From NCBI GenBank assembly GCA_025403435.1, contig CM046327.1, forward strand, positions 10,098,218 through 10,162,217: DNA of 64,000 nucleotides. The letters run 5' to 3'. The DNA is from Artocarpus heterophyllus (lineage: Eukaryota; Streptophyta; Magnoliopsida; Rosales; Moraceae). The notes below the pieces were generated by a model. It saw only the letters and a program-made list of their open reading frames with translations. It had not been told where the DNA came from and ran no database searches. Each line of letters begins with the position of its first letter. Positions within the stretch are counted from its first letter, which is position 1. The translations under genes were made by a program, and so were the position numbers. Shown here one piece after another: positions 24,743-36,808 of this stretch.

Positions 24743-27700
24743 CTAAAACTGCATATCATCAAATAACTGAACACCCATGTGAGCAGTGTGCTCATGAAAG
24801 ACCTTGGGTGGAAGTCCTTTTGTAAGCGGATCCGCTATCATGGAGTTTGTACCAATATGCTCTATAGACACCTGACCACTCTGAACTCTTTCTTTAACAA
24901 CAAGAAACTTAATCTCTATATGTTTTGACTTTGAAGAGCTTCTGTTGTTATTGGAATATAAGACTGCAGATTGATTGTCACAAAACAACTTAAGTGGTCT
25001 TTCTATACTTTTCACAATCCGCAGCCCAGTGACAAAGTTTCGCAGCCATATTCCATGATTGGATGCCTCATAACATGCTATAAATTCTGCCTCCATAGTG
25101 GAAGAAGCTATGAGTGACTGCTTGGCACTCCTCCAAGAAATAGCTCCTCCAGCAAGCAGAAAAATATAGCCCGAAGTGGATCGACGACTATCTTGACATC
25201 CAGCAAAATCTGAATCCGAATAACCAATGATCTCGAGTTGGTCTGACCTTCTATATGTAAGCATGTGATCTTTTGTTCTTTGTAAATATCGCATAACCCG
25301 TTTGGCTGCTTTCCAATGATCCATTCCAGGGTTACTCAAATATCTGCCCAATAATCCAACAATGTATGCTATATCTGGACGAGTACAAACTTGAGCATAC
25401 ATTAGACTCCCAACAGCTGATGCATATGGGATCTTTTCCATTTCCTTAACCTCAAGGTCATTCTTAGGACACTGACTTAAACTGAATTTATCTCCTTTAG
25501 CCACAGGGGTATCTGCTGGTTTACAATCCTGCATGCCAAATCTTTTAAGCACCTTTTCGATATAGCTCTTTTGTGATAACCCAAGTATACCCCGAGAGCG
25601 ATCCCGGTGTATCTTAATTCCTAATACAAAAGAGGCGTCACCAAGATCTTTCATTTCAAATTTCTTCGATAGAAATCTCTTGGTTTCGTGCAATAAGCCT
25701 ATATCATTGGTGGCAAGCAGTATGTCATCAACGTACAATACCAAGAAAATACACTTACTCCCACTGAACTTATGGTATATACAATCATCCACAGTGTTCA
25801 TCTCGAAACCGAATAAGACTATCACTTGATGAAATTTGTAATACCATTGACGAGAAGCTTGCTTAAGCCCATAGATGGATTTCTTTAATTTGCAAACCAT
25901 CTTCTTTGGGTCTCCCGACTCAAAGTTTTCTGGTTGCACCATATAGATCGTTTCTTCAATGTCACCATTTAGAAACGCAGTCTTAACATCCATCTGATGT
26001 AGCTCAAGATCAAAATGCGCTACAAGTGCCATAATTGTCCTAAAAGAGTCTTTCGTTGAAACCGGAGAGAAAGTCTCTTTATAATCAATGCCTTCCTTTT
26101 GAGTAAAGCCCTTAGCAACAAGACGAGCCTTATATCTCTCTACATCACCCTTCGAATCCCTCTTGGTTTTAAATATCCATTTACAACCAATGGGCTTCGC
26201 ACCTTCAGGTAATGGAACGAGATCCCAAACGTCATTGTCCTTCATAGACTTTATCTCATCCTTCATGGCATCCATCCACTTTTGAGAGTTAGAACTATGC
26301 ATGGCTTGACGGACATTGATCGGATCATCATCCATCAATCCAACGCTTTCCTCATGTTCTTGGAGAAATACTATGTAATCATCCGAAATAGCACTTCTCC
26401 TCTCTCTAGTGGATCTTCTTAATGACACAAGTTCCTGAGGTTCTGGTTCTTGAGATTGTTGAGTTTGTACCTGAAGGGGTTGAATGACTATGTCTGGTTG
26501 TTCTTGATATGCAATTTGATCAACGTCAGGGATAGAAGCCTGAACATTATCAAAAGCAATTATAGGAATAGGAACCAATCCCTCTTGTACAAAAGGAACA
26601 GGATCAAATTCATCCTCAAAGACAAAGTCTCTAACCTTATTTCTCCCCCTAAACTCAACATCCTCAAAGAATGTTGCATTTCCCGTCTCAAAAATAGCCT
26701 TAGTAGTGGGATCATAAAATTTGTAACCCCTTGACCGTTCAGGGTAACCAATGAAATAGCAGCTCACTGTCTTGGAGTCCAATTTCTTTTCATTGGGCCT
26801 ATAAGACCTTGCTTCTGCTGGACAACCCCAAGTATGTAAATGCTTTAGACTAGGCCTTTTGCCAGTCCAAAGCTCATAAGGTGTTTTAGCTGCTGCTTTT
26901 GTTGGTACTCTGTTAAGAATGTAAGCTGCAGTCTTGAGTGCTTCACCCCAGAGGGATTCAGGTAAGGTGGAATGACAAATCATACTCCTCACCATGTCCT
27001 TAAGTGTCCGGTTTCGTCTCTCAGCTACACCATTCATGCTAGGGGAACCTGGCATGGTGTATTGAGGGACTATCCCGCATTCCTCTAGGAATTTAGCAAA
27101 AGGTCCTGGACGTTGTTCACCTGATCCGTCATATCTGCCATAGTATTCACCACCACGGTCAAATCTAACGGCCTTAATTCTTTTACTGAGTTGAAGTTCA
27201 ACCTCAGCCTTGTATGACTTGAACACGTCCAAAGTCTGTGACTTCTCATGTATGAGATATAGGTAGCCATACCGGGAGTAATCGTCTATAAACGATACAA
27301 AGTATTGTTGACCATTCCATGAAGCCAGAGGAAATGGTCCACAAATGTCCGTATGTATCAATTCTAAGACATCCGTAGCTCTATTGGCACCCAATCCCCT
27401 TTTGTTTGTCTGTTTCCCTTTAATACAATCAACACAGATATCAAAATTTGTAAAATCAAGGGAATTAAGAATTCCATCTGACACAAGCCTTTCTATCCTT
27501 TTTCTTGAAATATGTCCTAATCGCTTATGCCATAATACTGCAGAATTCTCATCGGTTAATTTACGTTTTGTGCCCCGAGAATTAACATGCAAGGTTTCGT
27601 TATAAGAAGCAACTGTATCAAGCAAATATAGGTTATCTTGAAATGATAAAGAACCGGTACCAACAACATTTGAATTTAAAGAAAGACTAAACTGACTATT

Positions 27701-28786
27701 TCCAAATGAACAACAGTATCCAGATTTGTCCAAAGCAGAAATAGAAATTAAATTCCGCCTAAACGACGGTACAACAAAAGTGTCTTTCAAATCCAAATAA
27801 TAACCAGAACTTAACAATAACCTAAAATGCCCTATAGCTTCAACTTCTACCGATTTGCCATCTCCCACATAGATGAATCTTTCAGCATCAATTGGCTTTC
27901 GGTAGCTCAGGCAACCCTGCATAGACACACTTATATGAGTAGTGGCACCTGAATCTATCCACCAAGTGTGTCTTGGCACTGAAGTTAAATTAACCTCAGA
28001 ACAAACCAAATTGAGAAGTATACCTTTCTTTGCACGCCAAGCATGATACTTGGTGCAGACCTTCTTCATGTGTCCAGGTTTACCACAAAAGAAACAAGCA
28101 ACATTTCCATCATTTTTATCCTTATCTTGTTTCTTTTGTGCTGGACCTTTAGCAGCTTCATTGCTTTTCTTTCTTTTCTTCTTTTTGTCCTTAGAGGTGC
28201 TAGCCAAGTGAGCACTTTCAGTCTTCTCTTGCTTCAGTCTTTCTTCCTCTTGCACACAATAAGAAATTAACTCATTAAGAGTCCATTTCTCTTTCTGGCA
28301 GTTGTAACTGATCTTGAATTGACTGAATTGTGCAGGAAGAGAAATCAAGACAAGATGCACTAGAAGATCCTCAGAAATTTCCAGATCTAGTGTCTTTAGT
28401 CTTGAAGCCAGATGAGACATTTCCATAATGTACTCCCTTATGTTTCCTTTTGCTTTGTACCTCATTGAAATCAAGCTCGCCAAAAGCGTGCTTGTTTCAG
28501 CCTTATCATTCTTTGCAAAGCATTTCTCTATAGCCTCAAGGAAACCCTTGGCAGTAGTGACCTCATCAGGTACAGTGCCCCTGAAGACTTCTGGAATGCC
28601 TTTCTTAATGATCATTAGACTCATTCTGTTAGAACGATCCCATCTTTCAAGTTCCTTTTTATCCTCAGTGGAACTAGAATCTGTAATAGTGGGACGTTCA
28701 ACCCTTATGGCCAAGTCTAGATCAAGGCAACCGAGAACGATTAATACATTCTCTTTCCATTCCTTGAAGTTAGTCCCATTCAGCAT
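24743..28786 (-). CDS. Copia gag-pol polyprotein, intact, 1347 aa
   Basis: One uninterrupted frame. Gag occupies about residues 1-250, with a CCHC zinc knuckle at 231-244 ([14 protein letters not shown]). The protease active site is DSGATTHIS at 278. The integrase has its HHCC finger at H420, H425, C451, C454 and catalytic D480, D543, E589. Reverse transcriptase has YVDD at 1018-1021 and [10 protein letters not shown] near 932. RNase H has DSDFAG at 1191, MEAEF at 1231 and D1270. All catalytic residues I checked are present. The frame stays open upstream to 28858 without another ATG. A good acceptor-like sequence (TTCTCTGTTCAG) lies just upstream, so translation might start on a spliced leader exon; otherwise the ATG at 28786 is used. 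Confidence 0.96.
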   Translation of the reverse strand: MLNGTNFKEWKENVLIVLGCLDLDLAIRVERPTITDSSSTEDKKELERWDRSNRMSLMIIKKGIPEVFRGTVPDEVTTAKGFLEAIEKCFAKNDKAETSTLLASLISMRYKAKGNIREYIMEMSHLASRLKTLDLEISEDLLVHLVLISLPAQFSQFKISYNCQKEKWTLNELISYCVQEEERLKQEKTESAHLASTSKDKKKKRKKSNEAAKGPAQKKQDKDKNDGNVACFFCGKPGHMKKVCTKYHAWRAKKGILLNLVCSEVNLTSVPRHTWWIDSGATTHISVSMQGCLSYRKPIDAERFIYVGDGKSVEVEAIGHFRLLLSSGYYLDLKDTFVVPSFRRNLISISALDKSGYCCSFGNSQFSLSLNSNVVGTGSLSFQDNLYLLDTVASYNETLHVNSRGTKRKLTDENSAVLWHKRLGHISRKRIERLVSDGILNSLDFTNFDICVDCIKGKQTNKRGLGANRATDVLELIHTDICGPFPLASWNGQQYFVSFIDDYSRYGYLYLIHEKSQTLDVFKSYKAEVELQLSKRIKAVRFDRGGEYYGRYDGSGEQRPGPFAKFLEECGIVPQYTMPGSPSMNGVAERRNRTLKDMVRSMICHSTLPESLWGEALKTAAYILNRVPTKAAAKTPYELWTGKRPSLKHLHTWGCPAEARSYRPNEKKLDSKTVSCYFIGYPERSRGYKFYDPTTKAIFETGNATFFEDVEFRGRNKVRDFVFEDEFDPVPFVQEGLVPIPIIAFDNVQASIPDVDQIAYQEQPDIVIQPLQVQTQQSQEPEPQELVSLRRSTRERRSAISDDYIVFLQEHEESVGLMDDDPINVRQAMHSSNSQKWMDAMKDEIKSMKDNDVWDLVPLPEGAKPIGCKWIFKTKRDSKGDVERYKARLVAKGFTQKEGIDYKETFSPVSTKDSFRTIMALVAHFDLELHQMDVKTAFLNGDIEETIYMVQPENFESGDPKKMVCKLKKSIYGLKQASRQWYYKFHQVIVLFGFEMNTVDDCIYHKFSGSKCIFLVLYVDDILLATNDIGLLHETKRFLSKKFEMKDLGDASFVLGIKIHRDRSRGILGLSQKSYIEKVLKRFGMQDCKPADTPVAKGDKFSLSQCPKNDLEVKEMEKIPYASAVGSLMYAQVCTRPDIAYIVGLLGRYLSNPGMDHWKAAKRVMRYLQRTKDHMLTYRRSDQLEIIGYSDSDFAGCQDSRRSTSGYIFLLAGGAISWRSAKQSLIASSTMEAEFIACYEASNHGIWLRNFVTGLRIVKSIERPLKLFCDNQSAVLYSNNNRSSSKSKHIEIKFLVVKERVQSGQVSIEHIGTNSMIADPLTKGLPPKVFHEHTAHMGVQLFDDMQF

Positions 28787-29344
28787 AGGAATGGAATTAA
28801 CATTAGCAGATATTGATGCAGATGATGCAGTAGCTGAACAGAGAACAAAATCACATATTCACATAAGAATTCACATAAAACAACCAATAAAATTCAAACA
28901 ATGACATATCCCATCACAAGAAACCTGTAACAACATTAATATTTAGTCTTTGGACAGAAATATTAACTTGTAAGTGGTGTTCTTGGTGCAGTGATCAAAT
29001 ATTAACAATAAAGTATGTCAAATAATAAGCTAATCTTTGGATCCACTTATTATTCACATACCAAAAATAACCATATAATTGTTACATATTTATCACCACA
29101 GGTATGAATTTAATTCTGCCAAATATTAAACTTCCTTTGGGCCGATTAATATTCGCATGAATTAAATTCACACAACCTTCTTAATATGACAAATTAATCA
29201 ACATCCACAAAAGAGGCTACTTTGGCAGCTTATTGGTTCAATTAATTAATTTGATAATATTAATCATCTAAAAAACACAATTTGAATTTTAAAGTTGCAT
29301 CCAAAATTGACCCCAAAAAAATTTTTTTTTTTATTTAAAAAAAA

Positions 29345-29960
29345 AGTCAACTTGATCGGTCCATGGTCAAAGTCAACGTTGACCGTTGACCGGAGAAGGT
29401 CAAAAGGGGACCGGGTTGGGTTGTGGACCGGGTCAGGTTAACCCAACCCGGGTCCACATTCACCCCCCCCATCTTCTCGGTTCTCCTTCCTTTTTTTTTT
29501 TTTTTTTTTTTTTTTAAAAACCGGGTCACCCAGGGGTTGAGCCCCTGGGTCTCCTTCTGGTCACAGGCCCTTAAGGGCTCTTTGGGCCCGTGGAGACCAG
29601 AACCTAATCTGGGCTAAAGCCCAGATTTGTTTTCTTGCACACCCAGGGGTCACGACCCCCGGGAACCGTCGCCAGGCGGTTGGCGTAGGGACTTCGCTGT
29701 GCCGTTCGTGGCTCTGCTCGCCGGCGCGATCTGCCGTCCGCGCTCAGAGGGCGTCGGCGCCGGCGGCAGAACAACGGGAAGCCTGCGAAACCCAAGTACA
29801 GCCGCCCCTTTTTTTTTTTTCTTCTTTGGCGTGACCAACAACGCCGGCTGAACAGAGGCTTTTCGGCCTCCGTTTACCTCCTCCGCCGCGGCCAGAAGCA
29901 GCGACTTTCCTTCTCCGGCACCACCCGAGGGTCACGGTTGATTATCTTTGCCGGCGGCAG
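29345..29960 (-). other. GC-rich, hairpin-rich leader block of the copia element
   Basis: This part of the untranslated leader is far richer in G+C than anything nearby. It contains a 10-bp perfect inverted repeat (29606-29627), a 9-bp inverted repeat with a 5-base loop (29528-29550), further GGGCCC-type short palindromes and a run of 25 T (29491-29515). The left edge holds repeated TTGAC/GTCAA elements, the core of WRKY W-boxes. Short frames in it show Arg/Pro-rich composition and no recognised protein. It could be a packaging or dimerisation structure or captured host DNA. Confidence 0.6.
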
Positions 29961-30322
29961 TAAGATTGCCGCCGGTAATCTCACGGCTTACCCAACCAGC
30001 GAACAAACGATTTGAACGAAATTGTATATGCTAATTAACCGTGACCTCTCTATATGCAAATTGTATAATAAAAAATTATACGACAACAGCCACAAACAAA
30101 ATTCTCGACATGCGTGCATGACATTAATGTGAAGAAACTGCATGCATTTATTAATTTCCAGAATGCATGAACGTTATCGTAAATGCATGAATCTCAAATT
30201 CATCCACACACGCATATCAAACTGTATCCATAATCAATTCCATAAACATACATACAGAATTCAATGAACCCTTATCAAACAAAACTTTTGAGAAAAATTT
30301 CTCAATAATTCAACATGAAACG

Positions 30323-30334
30323 GCTCTGATGTCA
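30323..30334 (-). other. Primer-binding site of the copia element (variant tRNA-Met type)
   Basis: The minus strand reads TGACATCAGAGC, two mismatches from the usual TGGTATCAGAGC. It begins two bases inside the 5' LTR. Confidence 0.7.
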
Positions 30335-30336
30335 CT

Positions 30337-30819
30337 TGTTAGACTGGATTGAACCAAAATTTCTACAGGATCGTTCATGTCAAACTATTGAGAAAAATCA
30401 TACCAAATTGTGGAAGCGTACCTGAATTCATGATCTTGGATTGATATGGGTTATTGCCTTCCAATTCAATACGTATTCCTTTAATTCTTTTCTGAAGATG
30501 GGATTTCAGAGAAGTAGGAATATCTGAAAACTTTCTGAATGAATAATACGTCTGAATTGGGGACCATAACCAAAATATATAACTTTAGATATTTTAGTGT
30601 ATTTCCAGTTTCGCCCATCATAAAATCTGGAAATTACAAATTGGTATCTACACATATAATATTAACAAATATAACCCATACATTATTTTTAATACCCAAT
30701 AAAGCCTTTTAACTTTATCTTAATTATATCACTTTAATTTAGGCTTTACTTTAAGATAGCATTAAATAACACATTTAATTACATATGTGTGCCCACATGA
30801 AAAATTATTTTTTCTAACA
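30337..30819 (-). repeat. 5' LTR of the copia element (483 bp)
   Basis: Promoter-bearing LTR for minus-strand transcription. On the minus strand a TATATATT stretch (near 30575) could serve as its TATA box. The two differences from the other LTR are both transitions. Confidence 0.95.
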
Positions 30820-30830
30820 GTTACATGTCG

Positions 30831-33060
30831 TATCATGACTCATTTATTTTGGGTCTATTAAGATGCAAGCAGTTGTACCGATTTATTTAATAATCATGTT
30901 AGGCTCGTTTAAGATTTATGGCGTTAGACTTGATTCACAACCCATTTATATTTGTATCGTGCTCTCAACTTGCCTATCTTTCAATCTTGCGTAATAGTAA
31001 AATTATAAACAAAATAAGAAAAAATAACTTAAGTATTGAGTATAAAAAAATTAGTTGTTAACCAAAATGAAGCATATTATTTAAAAGGCCCTATTACATT
31101 GAAAACCTTACCAAACAACTCAAATGAGATAATCTTTTTAAGGAAAAAAAAGAAGGGTACAATACTGTATTATGGTTGTGTCGTTTATTGAGTCTGTTTC
31201 AAGCTTACTTATTGTGTTTTTAACGTATTGGTTTGTGAGTCGTATCAACTCAATCTATTCAATAAATATCTTAAAGTAACCCACTTAATAACCATGTCAA
31301 ATTATATTGTGCTTGTTTTTTATTAACATGTTGTGCTTGTACAGATTCGTTAGTTTAGACCTATACTGTTTCCACATTCAATAAGAAATAATATACAAAG
31401 AAGATAATTATAATCATGAAATTGGAAAGCAATGTGACTGGCATAGAAATAGATTCAGAGAAACGGTTTACAATAACAAATTATAATATGATGGACATTT
31501 GGGCACGTAATTGTGTTATATATCAATATATGTGTGTGTATTGTACATGTATATTTTTCCTTAAACTATATGTGCATATTATCTTCATGCCCAGGGTTGT
31601 GCATATTATTGTTATTGTTTTTTCAAGTTGGTCTTATTTTAAAACAACGCTATACATTTTTCTTGAAGTTTAACAATGAACATCTAATATATAACAGATT
31701 GATACGTTCAGATACGTGCAGAAGAGCCCTTACAATTTTAAAACATTATTAGTGAAAGACCTCATAGACGAAGGGCCGTTTCTTTCGAGAACTCTTTAGA
31801 TTTTTTACTCAAATTTAGATTTGAGTATTAAAAATCTTTTATATACGTATTTGTTTCCCTCAAAATCCGAATCCTTTGAGTATCAAGAATCCAAGTTTTC
31901 AAAGTTCTGACTCCCCTAAACTTTTGATACTTGAATATCTCTGCTAAAATAAAAACTAAAATTCTCTCTTTTATATTTGAGGAAAAACATCATAACTTCT
32001 TCATTTGTTATCCAATTAAGATGATTCTTTTTTCATTGTGTTCCTAGTGAAGAGAGGAATAAATCAAGATCTATATTGCATATTTTTTAGGATCATTAAC
32101 ATTAAGATTTTATTATATTTGTTAATAAATCAAAAACTATTTTCACTACTTCTCCAAAGACAAATTTCAATTTTATTCCATACTTAGATTAAAACTTAAA
32201 TGCACATCCAAATATCAATTCGGATAACAATTCAAATCACTAACTCAAATTCTAATTCAAATCACACAAACTTAAATCAAATCATTAATTCGAATCTATT
32301 TATCAAATCAACAAAAAAAAATAAACAGTGCTTTTTTACAAACTATTAGAAAAATTATATGTAAAATTTGTTACATCAGATTTCAAAAAGTCAACAAAAT
32401 ACACGTGCCATGCTATACATATGAAAGGGTTAAAAACCTAACAATTAGCAACAATTATTGTTAGTGATATTTTTAGTCCTTTTTTTTTTTCAGAAAAGCT
32501 TCAATATTCAGTATTTCTTATTATGATTTTTCTGGGTAGTGAATATTATAAACCCTTTTCTGTTTTCTTGGCAGTAAATATTATAAACTCTTTTTTTGTC
32601 TGTAATCTTTTCTTAGATCGCCTACGTAATATCTTTATTTTTTACACGATAAAAAATAATATGACTCTACAAAAATCACACTTAGAAGGGGTGGATAATT
32701 AGTCAGAGCTGTAGTTGTTGTAGCGAAAGATTGCAAAAGAGTGGAAATCAACCACATTAAATTAAAAAATGTTGCCAAGGTATGCTTTAAAACCAATGAA
32801 AAAAATAAATAAATAAAACACAAAATTGGGTCTTTTAAATCTTTTTTAAAAAATAAGACATATAGAAAAATCTTAATAGCAAGTCTCTTATGTAATAATA
32901 TCATATATCATACTCAAAAGCATAAAACAAAAGAAAAACAACAAATTAAAAAGTTTGGACATATGATATCATAGGATTTAAGCCTATTTTTTCTTTTACT
33001 TAATTTTTAAACAAGTCAATTTTTGCTGGTTAAAACCACAAGTAGGTTGCTGATCAATTA
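30831..33060. other. Intergenic region, probably old repeat DNA at its left end
   Basis: The first 500 bases (30831-31340), in which TATTAACATG, CATGACTCATT and AACTTGC motifs alternate, look like degenerate repetitive DNA. The rest is AT-rich with no supported gene. Confidence 0.4.
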
Positions 33061-33083
33061 TGGTGCTATAAAAGGAGCGGCGT

Positions 33084-33310
33084 ACCGTGGCTAGTGGCAT
33101 TGAACTTTCTCCTTAGAGGTTTACTAGACGAGAGATTTCAAGTTTGAGTCTCATAAAAAGCTCTTTAAACTTATTATTTTTAAACTATAGCTCAGCGTTC
33201 AATAACTTCTAATGAAGTTAAGATAATATTATTTATCTCTCGATATAAGTAGGTATAACTCAACGCGGATATTCTTTAATGTGTGTGGCCTCTCTACACT
33301 TTTATTCACC
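33084..33310 (+). mobile_element. Degenerate tRNA-related SINE-like sequence
   Basis: A segment resembling an RNA polymerase III A box (TGGCTAGTGG, near 33088) is followed about 50 bases later by a B-box-like stretch (AGTTTGAGTCTC, 33140-33151), as in tRNA-derived plant SINEs. I found no clear target duplication or A-tail. Confidence 0.35.
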
Positions 33311-36300
33311 AAAATATTAGCATCACTTATAAGTTCCATAATTAAATTTTTTTTATGGAATAATTAAAATTTCTGAGGCGACAACTTTTTTCTTATTTTT
33401 GATAAGGCTAAGGCCCCAACTTTGACAATAACAGTATTATTCAACTCCCCTGACCCACTTTGGATGCCCAAGGCACCCAGACACCCACTCTGTCTTTCAT
33501 ATTTTCATGGGCAGAGTCATTCATGTCTCCTCTGCTTGAATTTCTTTCGTTGGAATCTCTCACACTTCTTTTTCTAATAATGCCCTCCAACTTATCCAAT
33601 TTACATACATTAATTTGACTATATACAAATATATGTAACCAACACACTTCCAATATTGCATTCCCATTTTTGTGCACGAAATATGCGTTTCCATTAAGTT
33701 GCAGTTACAAGCTTTAATTCTTTAAACCTGTATTTGCGTTAAATTAACCTGCTAAAAAGACAACTTGAAGTATCCTAATTTGATATACACAAAGCCAAAA
33801 GTGCAAACATCATGGTTACTATTATATTGTATTTTCAAGACCCAAACAGGTATACAGCCAATCTGTTGAAGGATATGATTATTTATTCTTCACTAATATC
33901 AAAAGAACAATCAAAATGGATCTAAAATTCATAAAAAAAGGTATTAATCTATGGTTATGGTATTTCATTAGTTGCTTTGGTGTACATACCATGGTTGGTG
34001 TTGGGAAGAATACAATTGTCATGTGTAAAAAATAAATAAAGAATGTGTTTCAAGAGCAAGTTCTAGCTCAAAGATAAAACTGGTCAAATAGTCTATAACA
34101 TGTAACAGCTTTACATTATACATAATTGAAACATATAGGTTTTAAGTTGCTTTTCAAATACACTCTAAATGAACGTGTTTTTTTTTTTTAAAAAAAAAGG
34201 TTGTGACAATAACAAAGCTGATATTTTCGTAATGTATGAGTAATATTTGCCAATAATTGAATAATAAATCATGTTAGTTACTTGACATTATTCACCGATG
34301 TGAGGTTTTCTTGCATTATTTGGTGTTTTTATGAGCAAAGTTAGAGCAAGTAAAGCCTTTATTTACTAATAGTGATTGGTCTCAAAATATTAATAGGGTG
34401 TTTGAAAGGGTGGTGAGAATCAATTATGAAAACTATTTTTATTGTAATATGTGAGAGTTTTATACTGCAATATATATTTTTATTGTTACTATAGCATATA
34501 AAAATTTTATATTATTTATAATTAAGATTGTGATAAAAATTGAGTAGTTTCAGCACTGCCAAACACACTCTAACTTAACAAATGCGTTGGAAGTGATTAT
34601 TATTAGGCTGCCCCATCTTATCTCATAGAGTTAACACCAGGCTGGCCCACAGCCACTATCAGTGTTGGAAGTCGTGGGACAAAAGCTTTTATTAAATTCA
34701 ATGTCTTGTCCAGAGAAGAGAGAAAAAATTGGTAAAGAAATGACATCAGAAAATAAATGAAAATAATAAAAGAAAATTAAAGATTGCTGTTGAACTAATC
34801 AAATGATTTATAAATAATAACCTAATATGAGTTATTTGAAGGGCTGGAAAAAGAAGACATGAGTAAAAAGACATAGAAGGAATCCATAATTTCTTTTAAG
34901 GAAAAAATTAAATAATTTAGCAATAAAGTTGCATCAAACGTGTAACACGGCAAACGTGAAACAAATAAATAATTAGGTATATTATTATACTCTAGTGATA
35001 ATATATTGACTTTTAGGTGCACATTTGATGGCTCTTCAAATTTACACCTTTCTAATGTGCTTATATATGTGCAGCCACTACATAATGTTATGGGAGGGCT
35101 TTTAATTTTCACACCTTTCTAGCACGTAACACGCTTACTATATATATAATTATAATATTGACCCGCTCAGCTTCTAATGATTATATTTCTAATAAAAGTA
35201 TATTTAACAACAATTAAAATTATGATGTGATAAGATTTTAATTTCATTAACTATCGTATTTTTTCGTCAATTATTTACTTTATTACAACCATAACGATCA
35301 GATTTATATCAAACGAATAATAATAATAATAATACTCACTCAAAACCTAACCATTCAAAACATATATATATACATATATAGATAATATAGATATATGTGC
35401 AGCCACCACTCCATTCTAATGCATTGAAAGATAACTTGCGCTGTTTGTCTATAGGGGAAAAAAAGAAAAGAAAAGAAAAGAAAGAAAGCAGCCACAATTT
35501 GCTTCTTCACCTGATTTGACTAGATTAACAAGCGTGGAATCTGTTCAGCAGAAAACACGTGTGGATTGGAATCTACATGGAGATGGTAACATTGAATCCC
35601 GCCATGTGAGCATGTGGCAACCGAATAGGAATTAAAGGAGTTGAAATAAAATAAAATTATATAAAAAGATAGTTAAAAATCAATGCTGATCGCTGAGGAT
35701 GAACTTGTGGATCCAAACGCTAACTATGCATCAACCGTCGGATCCATATGCAGCACACGTTTTTTTTTTTTTTTGTTTTAGAATCGACCAGGAAAAAGAG
35801 GTAACAAAATGTAGAATTTTTATAAATATCATCTTATAAAATTTATTTTTTTAATAAATATTATATGTATATAAGTATTGTATAACTTTTACATATATAA
35901 TATAAGTAATAACGTGGTATAATTTTTTTTATAAATAACATTATAGCATGTAATTTACGAAAAAAACCCTTGAGCGATAGAGAATTTGTTAAAATGATAA
36001 CTCTGAAAGGTAAAATAAGCAAAATAACTACGTATTTTTGCATTGAACTATTATATAGTTGCATGGGATCGTTACAAAATCATTTTGTAAATTAAAATCT
36101 TTTAAAAGTCATTTTGCTAATGCAACTTTTTGCTTACAAATGTTTCACTTAGAGCGTGGGGCTCCACTATTTTAATCCATGAAAACATTTTACAGATTAT
36201 TGATGAGAGAATTTGTTATTACTTGAACCAAGAGTTAAATTACCTATTTATCCCAATTTTCAAATCAAAATAACATTATATAACATAAAATAATCATTTA

Positions 36301-36317
36301 CTTGATCACTTATTTAC
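33311..36317. other. Intergenic AT-rich region
   Basis: About 3 kb with no supported gene. A 78-codon minus-strand frame at 33441-33677 (ending VWVPWASKVGQGS) is unlike the low-complexity frames around it, but I do not recognise it. Short TA tracts occur at about 35139 and 35360. Confidence 0.5.
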
Positions 36318-36320
36318 TAA

Positions 36321-36805
36321 GGGCATGTTTAGCGTCCAAGATTAGGGAGGATTGGATTGGATAAAATCTTTATACTTTGTTTAGTGAAAAACTTTAAATG
36401 ATTGGATTGAATAAGAGCTTATTCGATTCATGTTTGAATCCCCTTGGAAAGGGATTATGCAATTTCTTGTTAAAACATAGAATTAAACATAATCTTTGTA
36501 TATTGTGAAAATTTCAAGAACCTATTTACAAAATTTTATAAAATTTGGGTTCAAATTATAATTTTTTTAAAAAGGGTTAAATGTAATTTTTATGTGACAT
36601 AAATAAGTTTTATAATTATATTTTTGCCCCCTCTAATTTAAAAAAATTACAACTTGACTCATATTTTTGAAAAATTTTTACAAAATGCTCTTATCCTAAT
36701 AACACAACACCAAATATGTGATTGGATTAGCTAAAATTTATTATATCCTTTTCAATCCAATCCAATCCTTTAAAACTATCTTATCCAATACACCAAAAGG
36801 GCTCT
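36321..36805. mobile_element. Tourist/Harbinger-like MITE candidate (485 bp)
   Basis: Flanked by TAA at 36318-36320 and 36806-36808, the 3-bp duplication typical of PIF/Harbinger elements. The left end starts GGGCATGTTTAG. The right end, reversed, starts AGAGCCCTTTTGG, an imperfect terminal inverted repeat. A better-conserved inner pair, AGGATTGGATTGGAT and its reverse complement, lies at about 36348 and 36752. No transposase is encoded, as expected for a MITE. Confidence 0.55.
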
Positions 36806-36808
36806 TAA

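Larger units (their letters stand above)
23849..30819 (-). mobile_element. Complete young Ty1/copia retrotransposon (6971 bp)
   Basis: Minus-strand element with, in transcription order, a 5' LTR (30337-30819), PBS (30323-30334), a leader of about 1.5 kb containing a GC-rich structured block, one long gag-pol frame (28786-24743), a polypurine tract (24332-24342) and a 3' LTR (23849-24331). Both LTRs are 483 bp and differ by eye at only two adjacent-codon-scale sites (ACGG versus GTGG). Flanking GTTAC duplications are perfect. The domain order protease, integrase, reverse transcriptase, RNase H is the Ty1/copia order. All parts needed for retrotransposition appear present, so it is potentially autonomous. 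The copia lineage was not resolved. Confidence 0.95.
21607..30830. mobile_element. Nested insertion: older solo LTR split by a young Ty1/copia element
   Basis: The outer unit is flanked by TGTCG at 21607-21611 and 30826-30830. The inner copia element is flanked by GTTAC at 23844-23848 and 30820-30824. Removing the copia element plus one GTTAC copy restores an outer unit with TG...CA ends of about 2238 bp. The pre-insertion genomic site then reads ...GGGTTATGTCGTATCATG.... The order of events is therefore outer element, loss of its body by LTR-LTR recombination, then copia insertion. Confidence 0.88.

Noticed and set aside
29604..29935. Arg/Pro-rich frames on both strands in the copia leader
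   Set aside because: All frames there are open because of high G+C; none has a recognisable domain.
33441..33677. 78-codon minus-strand frame, considered as a secreted peptide precursor
   Set aside because: No clear signal peptide and no match to CLE, IDA, RALF or CEP-type endings. Left as unrecognised.
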